Translations under genes and position numbers: made by a program
In this document: one piece after another, positions 53,424-63,951 of the stretch
Numbering within the stretch: the first letter of the stretch is position 1
Layout of the letters: each line of letters opens with the position of its first letter
Notes under the pieces: generated by a model
The model's input: only the letters and a program-made list of their open reading frames with translations
What the model was told of the DNA's origin: nothing
Databases searched by the model: none
Assembly (NCBI GenBank): GCA_009103225.1
Contig: RHPI01003156.1
Span: 27,710 to 91,709 of the forward strand
From: Chlorokybus atmophyticus
Lineage: Eukaryota; Streptophyta; Chlorokybophyceae; Chlorokybales; Chlorokybaceae
DNA length: 64,000 nt
Direction: 5' to 3'

Positions 53424-56400
53424 TCGGGTCGAGGGGAGTCGAGGGTCACGCTGTCTCGGACAGCTGCATGGACAGCCATGCTGTGCTGGACATGGTGTGC
53501 TGCTGCTGGGTAGTACGGGCAGGTGGAGTCGGTGTTCTCCCTAGTGTACATGCTGTGCTGTAGCACACAAAGTCAACAAGCCACTACTATAGGTAGTGCT
53601 GTTTACACAGTTCTTTGCATGAGTGGAAGAGAAATTACACTGTTAAGTGAGGTGAATGAGCAAGCAACACGTGGATGCTATGCCTTGACTGATGCCAACA
53701 AGCATACCGCGACCAAGTACACAAAGCTCACAGCAAGGACAAGCACAGTGCACAAGAACATGCACAGGCTCTCACACGGTGAGGGGATTCTTGGAGACCG
53801 GGACGGTGTGTTTCGTAGTTCAAGTCGCTTCACAAGCTCTTAGCTTTCTCACTTACAGTGTCACCAGCTGATCCGGTGAACACTGTGCCTACCTATACAA
53901 GTCAACTCATGACTGTCCAGAACATAAGCTAACGGTCATATCGAGGCTATTTCCACAGGAAATCCCCACTCGATATAAAACCCGACTCATAACTGAACTC
54001 ACAACTAAACAGCTACGCGCGGTGCTTATGTAGGCTATGGTCATGAGCTACTCTAGAGACATGACCTAGCTACTGGTTAGAGACGCGCGCGGGTTGTCAT
54101 GCTGGTAAGCCGGGCGAGGGTCTCGCTGTAGGCATGCCCGATGACGACTGGCATGCTTGGGCGATAGGCATGACAGCTGTCGGGTCAAGGGGAGTCGAGG
54201 GTCACGCTCTCTCGGACAGCAACATGGACAGCCATGCTGTGCTGGACATGCTGCTGCGCCACCTGTGTAACGCGAAGCAAAAACAGAAAGAGATGACCTC
54301 AACCCTCATGGTGACAAGTGCTTCGTGCAGCTGGTGTGCTGCTGCTGGGTAGTACGGGCAGGTGGAGTCGGTGTTCTCCCTAGTGTACATGCTGTGCTGT
54401 AGCACACAAAGTCAACAAGCCACTACTATAGGTAGTGCTGTTTACACAGTTCTTTGCATGAGTGGAAGAGAAATTACACTGTTAAGTGAGGTGAATGAGC
54501 AAGCAACACGTGGATGCTATGCCTTGACTGATGCCAACAAGCATACCGCGACCAAGTACACAAAGCTCACAGCAAGGACAAGCACAGTGCACAAGAACAT
54601 GCACAGGCTCTCACACGGTGAGGGGATTCTTGGAGACCGGGACGGTGTGTTTCGTAGTTCAAGTCGCTTCACAAGCTCTTAGCTTTCTCACTTACAGTGT
54701 CACCAGCTGATCCGGTGAACACTGTGCCTACCTATACAAGTCAACTCATGACTGTCCAGAACATAAGCTAACGGTCATATCGAGGCTATTTCCACAGGAA
54801 ATCCCCACTCGATATAAAACCCGACTCATAACTGAACTCACAACTAAACAGCTACGCGCGGTGCTTATGTAGGCTATGGTCATGAGCTACTCTAGAGACA
54901 TGACCTAGCTACTGGTTAGAGACGCGCGCGGGTTGTCATGCTGGTAAGCCGGGCGAGGGTCTCGCTGTAGGCATGCCCGATGACGACTGGCATGCTTGGG
55001 CGATAGGCATGACAGCTGTCGGGTCAAGGGGAGTCGAGGGTCACGCTCTCTCGGACAGCAACATGGACAGCCATGCTGTGCTGGACATGCTGCTGCGCCA
55101 CCTGTGTAACGCGAAGCAAAAACAGAAAGAGATGACCTCAACCCTCATGGTGACAAGTGCTTCGTGCAGCTGGTGTGCTGCTGCTGGGTAGTACGGGCAG
55201 GTGGAGTCGGTGTTCTCCCTAGTGTACATGCTGTGCTGTAGCACACAAAGTCAACAAGCCACTACTATAGGTAGTGCTGTTTACACAGTTCTTTGCATGA
55301 GTGGAAGAGAAATTACACTGTTAAGTGAGGTGAATGAGCAAGCAACACGTGGATGCTATGCCTTGACTGATGCCAACAAGCATACCGCGACCAAGTACAC
55401 AAAGCTCACAGCAAGGACAAGCACAGTGCACAAGAACATGCACAGGCTCTCACACGGTGAGGGGATTCTTGGAGACCGGGACGGTGTGTTTCGTAGTTCA
55501 AGTCGCTTCACAAGCTCTTAGCTTTCTCACTTACAGTGTCACCAGCTGATCCGGTGAACACTGTGCCTACCTATACAAGTCAACTCATGACTGTCCAGAA
55601 CATAAGCTAACGGTCATATCGAGGCTATTTCCACAGGAAATCCCCACTCGATATAAAACCCGACTCATAACTGAACTCACAACTAAACAGCTACGCGCGG
55701 TGCTTATGTAGGCTATGGTCATGAGCTACTCTAGAGACATGACCTAGCTACTGGTTAGAGACGCGCGCGGGTTGTCATGCTGGTAAGCCGGGCGAGGGTC
55801 TCGCTGTAGGCATGCCCGATGACGACTGGCATGCTTGGGCGATAGGCATGACAGCTGTCGGGTCAAGGGGAGTCGAGGGTCACGCTCTCTCGGACAGCAA
55901 CATGGACAGCCATGCTGTGCTGGACATGCTGCTGCGCCACCTGTGTAACGCGAAGCAAAAACAGAAAGAGATGACCTCAACCCTCATGGTGACAAGTGCT
56001 TCGTGCAGCTGGTGTGCTGCTGCTGGGTAGTACGGGCAGGTGGAGTCGGTGTTCTCCCTAGTGTACATGCTGTGCTGTAGCACACAAAGTCAACAAGCCA
56101 CTACTATAGGTAGTGCTGTTTACACAGTTCTTTGCATGAGTGGAAGAGAAATTACACTGTTAAGTGAGGTGAATGAGCAAGCAACACGTGGATGCTATGC
56201 CTTGACTGATGCCAACAAGCATACCGCGACCAAGTACACAAAGCTCACAGCAAGGACAAGCACAGTGCACAAGAACATGCACAGGCTCTCACACGGTGAG
56301 GGGATTCTTGGAGACCGGGACGGTGTGTTTCGTAGTTCAAGTCGCTTCACAAGCTCTTAGCTTTCTCACTTACAGTGTCACCAGCTGATCCGGTGAACAC

Positions 56401-56940
56401 TGTGCCTACCTATACAAGTCAACTCATGACTGTCCAGAACATAAGCTAACGGTCATATCGAGGCTATTTCCACAGGAAATCCCCACTCGATATAAAACCC
56501 GACTCATAACTGAACTCACAACTAAACAGCTACGCGCGGTGCTTATGTAGGCTATGGTCATGAGCTACTCTAGAGACATGACCTAGCTACTGGTTAGAGA
56601 CGCGCGCGGGTTGTCATGCTGGTAAGCCGGGCGAGGGTCTCGCTGTAGGCATGCCCGATGACGACTGGCATGCTTGGGCGATAGGCATGACAGCTGTCGG
56701 GTCAAGGGGAGTCGAGGGTCACGCTCTCTCGGACAGCAACATGGACAGCCATGCTGTGCTGGACATGCTGCTGCGCCACCTGTGTAACGCGAAGCAAAAA
56801 CAGAAAGAGATGACCTCAACCCTCATGGTGACAAGTGCTTCGTGCAGCTGGTGTGCTGCTGCTGGGTAGTACGGGCAGGTGGAGTCGGTGTTCTCCCTAG
56901 TGTACATGCTGTGCTGTAGCACACAAAGTCAACAAGCCAC
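53424..56940. repeat. Satellite: four tandem 839-base units with partial ends
   Basis: Units 53500-54338, 54339-55177, 55178-56016 and 56017-56855 repeat with an exact 839-base period, and I saw no difference between the copies where I compared them. A partial unit (56856-56940) closes the right end. The left end (53424-53499) is a diverged partial unit lacking about 80 internal bases. Each unit has a TATA-like box (cgatataaaacc, + strand) and short frames on both strands (106 and 72 codons +, 78 and 67 codons -) with no recognisable motif. The right edge coincides with the end of the retrotransposon body, so the unit may derive from its LTR. Confidence 0.95.
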
Positions 56941-56965
56941 CCTCCCTGGGCTCTGGGGGAGGTTC
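56941..56965 (-). other. Candidate polypurine tract / 3' LTR boundary
   Basis: Read on the minus strand, after the last stop codon of the element the sequence becomes purine-rich (cccagggaggg) and is followed at 56939 by TGGCTTG, which is also the first base of satellite identity. Ty3/gypsy elements place a polypurine tract immediately before a 3' LTR beginning with TG. The other end of the unit does not close with CA, so the assignment is tentative. Confidence 0.4.
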
Positions 56966-56984
56966 CAGCTCCAGAGCTCAGCTG

Positions 56985-57689
56985 CTAGCGCAAGTGAGGA
57001 GGGCCGTTGGTACGGCAATCGTCGCACCAATATTCCTCCATGGGTATCGTGTCCGAAGGTGGCTCCAGGCAGTAGCAATGCAGGCCCTTGTTGCAGCCAT
57101 CGCAGAGCATCACGAGTGCGTCGTCGCCGGCGCTGCCGCAGCGTTCACAGTGTGTGCTGCGCGCGGGACGAGGGTGCTGGATACGCCCGAAGCCGGCTAA
57201 GTAAGGAAGGTGACATGGCGCACAGTTCACCATGTTGTCCTTCAACCTTTCTCCGTTTTTGCCAAGGAGGTCCAGCACCCCTGTGGGGTACACTTTGAGT
57301 ACCTTGTAGACGGTGCGGCCTACGGAGGTGTCAAGCGTGTCTTTGGTGGCTGCCATGCGATAGGCAAAGTCCCCCGCTTGAAACCGCCGTTGGCGCTCCT
57401 TGTAGAAGCCGCTGCGTACGCGCTCGTAGCGCAGCGTGTCGCGATGCTGCGCGATGCGCAGGTTGTTGAAGGCCATGGGGACGGTGCGCTGAAAAAGCGC
57501 GGCGCGCGTGGTGATGTCGTGGTGCATCCAGTCAGGGTCGTCGAGGTTGTTCACGACGCGATCCACCTCCTGCTGCGCACGGAAGGGGAGCAATGGTGGT
57601 CGCCCAAACAGCAGGTAGTACGGGCTGTACTCCCGCAGAGCCGCCTGCTTTGACAATCGATATCTAAGGGCCACCCACGGGGTGGTCAT
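56985..57689 (-). pseudogene. Integrase C-terminal region with PHD finger
   Basis: This frame continues the integrase after a frameshift near 57665 (ALRYRLSKQAALREYSPYYL and LLFGRPPLLPF are typical of Ty3/gypsy integrase tails). The segment around FQAGDFAYRM to GVLDLLGKNG is an SH3-like C-terminal domain. A complete PHD zinc finger follows at about 57150-57015: CERCG, LCDGCNKGLHCYCL, then EEYWCDDC. All eight Cys/His ligands are present in the Cys4-His-Cys3 order. PHD fingers bind histone H3 tails according to Lys4 methylation. Chromodomains at this position target chromovirus integration; a PHD finger could do the same job. Ends at TAG 56987-56985. Confidence 0.88.
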
Positions 57690-58386
57690 CCCAAGTGTTC
57701 TTCTCGTACTCTAGCACGTATTTGCGGAGTGCCTTCTTGATGGTCTGTATTGTACGCTCGGCGAGGCCGTCGGCTTGAGGGTGATCACGCGAGGTACGGC
57801 GGTGGTCGATGTAACATTTGTCCAAGAGGGTGTCAAATTCCCCTCTGAACTCAGTACCTTGGTCAGTGATGACCTCGGCGCAGCTGCCAAATCGGCTGAG
57901 AACGTGAGAGAGGAAGGCTTGAGACACCCCCCTACTACTCTTGTCGGGTAATGGTACCAGCTCCACCCATTTGGAGAAGTGCTCGATCATGACCAGGATG
58001 TAACGGTTGCCACGCGCCGAGGGTGCCAAGTCCCCCAAGATGTCGAGTCCCCATCGGTAAAAGAGACCGGAGATGGGGAGTGGGTGCAAGGTGACGCTAC
58101 GCGTGTTGAGGATGGCGCGCACCATGTCACACTGCTGGCAGTGGCTGACGAACCCCTGCACCTGTTTTGTTAACCCATACCACCAATATTGTGCCCGCGC
58201 TAGGCTGACTGTACGCTTGACACCGAAGTGTCCAAGCTCAGTGTGGAGGGAAGTGATGATGCCCTCACGCATGACCGGTGTCGGCACTTCCTTGTCTTCG
58301 TTGTGGAAGCGGCGATACAGCTTGTCACCTGCCCATCGATAGTGACAGGTGCGTTGGGTGACTCGGTCCTTCTCTCGGGCGCTCAT
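57664..58386 (-). pseudogene. Integrase zinc-binding and catalytic core
   Basis: An intact frame of about 240 codons. The HHCC zinc motif is seen as LHTELGHFGV and, downstream, SHCQQCDM. The DDE triad is visible as GLDILGD, ITDQGTEF and PQADGLAERTIQ. Integrase inserts the cDNA copy into host DNA. The frame is separated from the upstream RNase H segment by a frameshift where TGA and ATG overlap (about 58385), and from its own C-terminal region by another frameshift near 57665. Confidence 0.92.
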
Positions 58387-58856
58387 GCCGGAGGGAAGCT
58401 GGCCCCTTTGAAGAAAGGAGAGTGATGGCTTGTCCTGCCATGTGACCTGGTGTCAGTGGGCGCCAGCTCTGTGTCATCGACGTCAATGTCGGCTGCGTGG
58501 GCGTCTCCCAAGGGTGTGGTTGCTGCAGGGCCGGTAGACTCAAGGGCAGGAATCTCCTCTGCCATTGCTGAGGCCGTGGTGTTGGTCTTGCGCCCTGAGC
58601 GCAACGCGGCAGCAGCAAACATGGCTGCCATGATGGGGGCTGTTGCTGCAGGGATGAGCTCATGCCGAGCTCCAGTTGCGTCGTTAGTGCTGAGGTGAGG
58701 GTTGCGACTAAGGCCATCGGCGTCTTGGTTGGTGAGGCCAGCGCGGTGGTCAATCTCGAAGTCGTATTCCTGCAACAGCAGGGCCCATCGAGCAAGTTTC
58801 CCTGTCAGATGTTGGTTGGTCATCAGCCACTTGAGGTGCTGATAATCGGTGATCAG
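58383..58856 (-). pseudogene. RNase H C-terminal part and linker
   Basis: In the same frame as the upstream RT, after a TAA at about 58858. It reads LITDYQHLKWLMTN, LARWALLLQEYDFEIDHRAG and NQDADGLSR, the standard end of a Ty3/gypsy RNase H, and then an Ala/Thr-rich linker of about 90 codons before the integrase. Confidence 0.9.
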
Positions 58857-60100
58857 TTAGAACTGTTGACCAAAGAGGAAAGGTCGGAAGAAGGAGATGG
58901 CCCACACTGCAGCGAGGCACTCCCCTTTGTAGCTGTTGTAGTTGGCCTCGGCGCTGTTGTTGCTTCGGCTGGCGTATGACACCACCCGCTCCTTCTTGTT
59001 CTCATCGTGCTGCACCAGCACCGCTCCCATCCCCAGCTTGCTCCAGTCGGTGTGAAGGATGAACGGCTTGGCGTAGTCCGGACGTTGAAGGATGGGAGCA
59101 CTGGTGAGCCTGTTCTTCAGCTCCTCGAAGGCCTGCTGTTGCGGCTCCTTCCACGCGAACTCCACCTCCTTCTTCGGTAGCTCGTTGAGGGGCCTTGCGA
59201 TCTTCGCGAAAACCTTCACGAACCGGCGATAGTAGTTGGCAAGTCGCAAGAAAGCGCGCAGACGTGTGAGGTCTGTCGGGGCAGGGATAGCTGCCAGAGC
59301 CTCTACTTTTGCCTGCTGCACATACACACCATGGGGCACAATCATGTGCCCTAAGTACGGCACCTTGTGGGTGAAGAAGGTACACTTGTCGGGGTGTACG
59401 GTCATCCCCACTCCCTTGAGTCGTTCCAGCACCGCTTCGATGTGCTGAAGATGCTCCTCGTTGCTGCGGCTGAAGATGAGGATGTCATCGATGTAGCACC
59501 GCGCGCAGTCCAGCCCCTTCAAGGCCTTGTCCATGACGCGTTGAAACTTGGCGGGGGCATTCTTCAGCCCATACGGCATTATCTTCCATTGGTACAACTG
59601 TCGGTTGCCTCAGAAGGTGGTCTTTTGCTTGTCCTCGTCCTTGATGGCGATTTGGTTGTACCCCTGACGCATGTCCAGGATGCTGAAGACGGTGCAGTCT
59701 CCCACATCATCGAAGATACCCTCTGCTGTGGGCATGGGGTACCTGTCTTGCTTGGTCTTGTTGTTGAAGGGGCGATAGTCGCCACACATGCGTCGCTCTG
59801 TCCAGTTGCCTGCTGAATCCTTCTTCAGTGGCATGGCGGTAGCTGCTGCGAAGTCCGATGTGGACTCTTCGATAAGGCCTGCATCAAGCAGCGCCTTACA
59901 TCTCTGTTCCACCAAGTCCTCTTCCAACTTGGAGAGCCTGTATTGCCGTCGGAACACCGGCTCAGTGTCCACCAGCTCGATGTCCATCTGGTACACTGAG
60001 CATGTCCCTAATTCCTTCACATTGAAGCTGAATTGGCTCCTCCATTTGTTGAGGAGAGCCTCCAGCTTCTCTCGAGTGTCTTCTGTGGCCAATGGGCCAA
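58857..60100 (-). pseudogene. Reverse transcriptase and RNase H
   Basis: RT begins near 60100 (FRRQYRLSKLEEDLV, CGDYRPFN, FSILDMRQGYNQI), is interrupted by a TGA at about 59611 and continues in the same frame with MPYGLKNAPAKFQRVMD. The catalytic YIDD box is at about 59495-59484. The thumb and connection regions and the first RNase H strand (HTDWSKLGMGAVL) follow. At the TGA the family usually has an aromatic residue, so the lesion is consistent with TGG changing to TGA. RT copies the RNA into DNA; RNase H removes the template. Confidence 0.93.
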
Positions 60101-60289
60101 TGGCATGGTCCCAGGAGGTTGCATTGGCAACCACGGGAATGTCCTCCACTGTCACTGCTGCTTGCTCCTCCATGTGGACCACCTCGAGGGCTGTGTGAGC
60201 TGCCTTGGTGTCGGCTACGCGATCAGCCCACCCCCCAGCCAAGTGTTTGACATCCTCGAAGGACACGTGGCGGTCCTGCAATGCGAAGC

Positions 60290-61260
60290 TCAGCTCCAGC
60301 AGCCATACCATGCTGTTCTGGTCCATGGCGCGGCCAAGCAGCTGGCATTGCTGACTATCTGTCAGCGATGAGCCCGTGATGCCGTTGGGGAAGAATCCCA
60401 TGGTGCGTTCACGTTCGCGTGCGTTGGGTTCCTCCAGCCTGTTGGTGGTCGCATCAAACACCATCCCGTCACCACCGTTCCAAAATGCGTAGGAGCCCGG
60501 GTAGGACACCAATGTGGGGAGTGCGCGACGGGGCTGACCGGGCTGGTTGCACGGGTAGAAGTGGTTGTGGTCATGACGCAGGACAGGTTGTGCTTTGCGG
60601 CCGGGGTCAAGGATGTCATCGACCAGCAGGTTGCGCGGCCGAGCGCGGCGCGTGTATTCTGCGGTCATGAGTTCCTCCACGGTGGCCAAGTTTGTCCACT
60701 TGGCACGTACACGATGTGCGCGCGAGCCATGTCGTGCAGCGTTCACTTTGAGTGGGTGCCCCAGAATGGAGCAAACTTGTCGGTAGCTGGAGGCCACATG
60801 CGGACGCTTGTCGTCCTCTGAATGCACATTTTCGATGACGTACCCCAGGGGCCTGGAGATCTGGTGGTGTTGAAGAAGGTGGATGATTCTCATCAGCTCC
60901 CAAAACAGCCATGAGCGAGTATTTTCGAGGCCTTGCCCCTTGCCTGCCCTGGAGTGCCCTTGGCATTCCCACCCACCTATTAATAGGTCGACGTTGCCGA
61001 GGGACAGTAGGTGATCTCCAGTGATCAGCCGGATGTCCTGTGGCAATGCTTTGAGGCTGCCTTGCAGCGCCGAGAGGGGTAGTTGACGTGGATACCTTGC
61101 GTGCAGTTGGCGTAAGTGGTGCTTGAGGACCGTTGCGCGTGTGGGTCTGAGTTGCAGTAATAGTATTTGACAACCTTCACGCCCGTGTTGAGGACCGCAG
61201 CAAGAACGCTGCCAATGCCTGCAAACAGCTCCAACACTGTGATGCCCTGTTGCCTGCGAA
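60290..61260 (-). pseudogene. C5-cytosine DNA methyltransferase domain inside the retrotransposon
   Basis: Motif I (VLELFAGIGS, AdoMet binding) lies at about 61240-61208. A frameshift near 61135 follows. Motif IV (GGWECQGHS) has the catalytic Cys at 60965-60963; motif VI (IENV) is at about 60836-60825; motif VIII (SRAHRVRAKWTN) at about 60720-60690; then LEEPNARERERTMGFFP and motif X (LLGRAMDQNS) at about 60338. The SRAHRVR-WTN box and RERTMGFP-LLGR end resemble DNMT3-type enzymes more than DNMT1. The Pro of the usual Pro-Cys dipeptide is Glu. The domain is about 320 residues, has no obvious target-recognition expansion and lies in frame with the downstream RT, so it was translated as part of pol. 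Confidence 0.88.
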
Positions 61261-61639
61261 AGGTGTGGAACTCCACCACTCCGGTGGCCACCATATGGTG
61301 GTCCTGCACCTTGATCTGGCTTTGGTAGTTGGGGAAGCGCATGGTGATCAATGGATGGCTGAGCAAGACGTGCGCATCCTGTGCGCGCCAGCGCCGTTTA
61401 GCTGGGTCTTGTAATGCTACTTCCACGGTGGCATCCTCCTGCTCCTTGTTGTAGGGGGTGGGAGAGGAGTCGACGATTCGACACGGGGCCGTGGCACCAG
61501 CAGCGACTTGCGTCCGAGCGCCGTCGTATGTGGCCATTGCAGCCTCCCGGGTGCGGGCGTGGCTGCGTGTGGCCACGGCAGCCACTTTGCGTTGGGCGCG
61601 CGTGTGCGAGACCAATTCGAGAGGCAGGAAACCCTGCAC

Positions 61640-62000
61640 CTCTCCGTCATCCTCATCCCAATGTGGCCGAAACCACGCTCACTCTGTCCAGCAGTCGAGG
61701 CCCATACCCACAGGGAAGTTGAAGTCCTGCCCAAGCAGAAAGTTGAAGGAGCCGGCATTGGTGACCACGTATTGCTGGATGATCTCGGTTGTGTGGGTCG
61801 GGTCCAGCCCTGTCAACCGAATCAAAAGGCCTCCCTGGTGACTCCCATCCCCTTATCTCGGCTACATGTGGCAGTGTCCAACACGTACGGGCAAGGCACC
61901 AAGTCGGAGCTGGTTATGCCGAGGGACCGCGCGAGGAAGCGCCCGATGACGACAGGCTGTGCTTCGGTGTCCAACATTACCCGCTTGGGTGCCAGGCCGT
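61640..62000 (-). pseudogene. Retropepsin-type protease with altered active site
   Basis: The strand HVTINGLAPKRVML leads into DTEAQPVVIG at 61971; the family normally has Asp-Thr-Gly or Asp-Ser-Gly, so the Gly is replaced by Glu. After a frameshift near 61830 the flap-end motif FNFLLGQDF is recognisable, and an in-frame TGA lies near 61682. The protease would cleave the polyprotein. Confidence 0.75.
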
Positions 62001-63951
62001 TGATGGTAACGTGCTTGCCTTGGTTGGCCACTATGGCAGCATTGGCGTCAATACGCAGCCTCTTCATACGAGCTGTCTGCGCCTTTGTCTCAGTTGTCTC
62101 AACTGGAGATGCTGAGCGCATGGCAGCCAGAGCTCCTCTGCCTGCTGAGTCCGGAGAACCCCCGCCTTGCCCTCTCCCTCTGCCGAACCAACCTTGTCGT
62201 GGTGGTTGGTAGACACGGGGGGGCCTCGGTGCTGGAGGTTCCGGCGCTGGTTGTGGTGGCGGCGCAGGTGGATGCCGCCTCTGCGAAGATGGAATCACGC
62301 CCGCGGGTGTATCCAATGGCTGTGGAGGAAACCCCAGCGGACCCGGTGTTTGTGGGCTTGCCTCGCGTTCAGCTTGCTCCGCGGCGTACGTCCAGCGGAC
62401 AGCATGAGCCGCTTCTCTGACCAACGTCCTTTCCCACGTGGCCGTGGGCTCGGTGTCCGTGTCGGTCCAATGATGATATTGAGGCATGGGCTGCAGGTAT
62501 ACGGCGCGTAGTAGCTGTCGCCGCATGTCGTAAGTGATGGTGGGGACTCGCAAGATCCCTGCCATATAGGCATCCCACCTTCCTTGTACCACTCCCACAT
62601 CGAGCACGGTCATGGCGCGCGCGCGTAGGGTGCGCTGGAGGTCAGTCTGCTGTGCGTGTAGCTCATGAGCAATGGCGATGCGCCGCCGTTGCCGTGCGGC
62701 TTCCACCTCTGGCAGCCGCAGCATTGCCTCTTGCACTCCCTCCAGCGTGTCCGGGGCTGTGGTGGCAGCCTCGTCGTATGCTTGCCGAAGCGAACGAACG
62801 AATGCCCCCAACCATGATGCTCAGTTGCCAAAGGCAAACAGGGGGACAGCAGGGTGATTGGCAACGAGCCATGTCACGAGACGAGCTCGTGCGGCGCTGC
62901 ACTCTTGCATCCCCATCATCTGTCTTAACGTGTTGCCCTCAGGCCTGTGCAACATAACTGCTTGCCGGATGAGTGCGGTACGGAGTTGTTGCTCCCCCAC
63001 CATACCAGCTCCTCCTCGTTGTGTGGTGTCCCCTTGCGGGGTGAGGTACCCTCGCCCTGCATCGCGTTGATCCTCAGGCATGTCTTCGACCAAAAGAGGC
63101 AGCAGCGGGGCGATTACCCCCCTCAATTGTTGCGCCAACGCCCTCGCTTGGTCTGCAATAGTTGCTTGGCCTGGCTGTTCGGTGGCGATTGCCGTTGAGT
63201 ACGCTGTTGTCAGTGCCGTGGAGGCGCTGGCAACATTTGCCGGCGTTACGGTTGGTACGATAACGGCGTGTGCTGCTTCGTACGCCTGTCGGCGCGTCCA
63301 CGTGGGCATCTTGGTCCGCCCAATAGCGATGGGCCTGTTCGAGGGCAGAGAAACGCTCTTGACGACTGCCTGGAGTGAGCCCCCGGAGAGCGGGATCAGC
63401 GCCCGGCGCGATGTCAGACATGGTGACCACGAGGTCTTGTATTTTGTGTCGCTGGAGGCCGAGTGGGTCCAGTGGCGAGGGCTCGAAGTCGATCTGTTGA
63501 GGGGGCATGGGTTGCCGCGTTTGGCTGGGTGCGCCCTGCAATTGTGCGTGTAATGCCAGGAACAACTGGATGGCCAGCTCCAATACTGCAGGTCGACGGT
63601 AGGTGACCCCGAAGAGACGATCCCTCATCTCTGGTGCAGTGCCGGCGAGGATTTCATCCTCCAGCTGCTGTTGTGTGGATTCCAACAGCGTGTGGTACTC
63701 TGGAGTTGGTAGGGGCAAGATGCGATCATCGCGTGCCACGCGCGTGGTGCGTTGCCCCCCTGGTCCATACGCAATGGTGGTGGGCTCCACGTTGCGTAGA
63801 ACCGACGCCCAGGCGCGTTCTGCTTGTGGCCCGTGTGGCACTTGCTGTGTGACGTCAAGCGCTGGTGGCGGTGCCGTTCGAAGTTCAGGAAGTGGTGCAG
63901 TGGGTATGGCAGCACTACTGGAGGCGATGGTGGTGGCACGTCGTCGTTACT
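61822..63951 (-). pseudogene. Gag-like region
   Basis: A helical, Ala/Gln/Arg-rich frame (for example YHTLLESTQQQLEDEI and AYEAAHAVIVPTVTPANVAS) is split by a frameshift near 63260-63330 and an in-frame TGA at 62823-62821. It is followed by a Pro-rich and RGRGQGGG stretch before the protease. No CCHC zinc knuckle was seen. The position, upstream of the protease, and the composition suggest a capsid/nucleocapsid polyprotein. The N-terminus is not defined: the frame opens after TAA at about 63951, and the window ends shortly beyond. Confidence 0.6.

Noticed and set aside
53523-56922. Repeated 106-, 78-, 72- and 67-codon frames in every satellite unit
   Set aside because: They occur on both strands, overlap, lack motifs and are preserved simply because the units are near-identical copies.
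53424-56940. Resemblance to a repeat-spacer array such as CRISPR
   Set aside because: The period is 839 bases with identical units and no unique spacers, in a eukaryotic context; it is a satellite.
58857-62823. A variant genetic code (TGA as Trp, TAA as Gln) to explain stops in pol
   Set aside because: Host genes in the window end normally at TGA, TAG and TAA, and the element also has frameshifts, so it is simply decayed.
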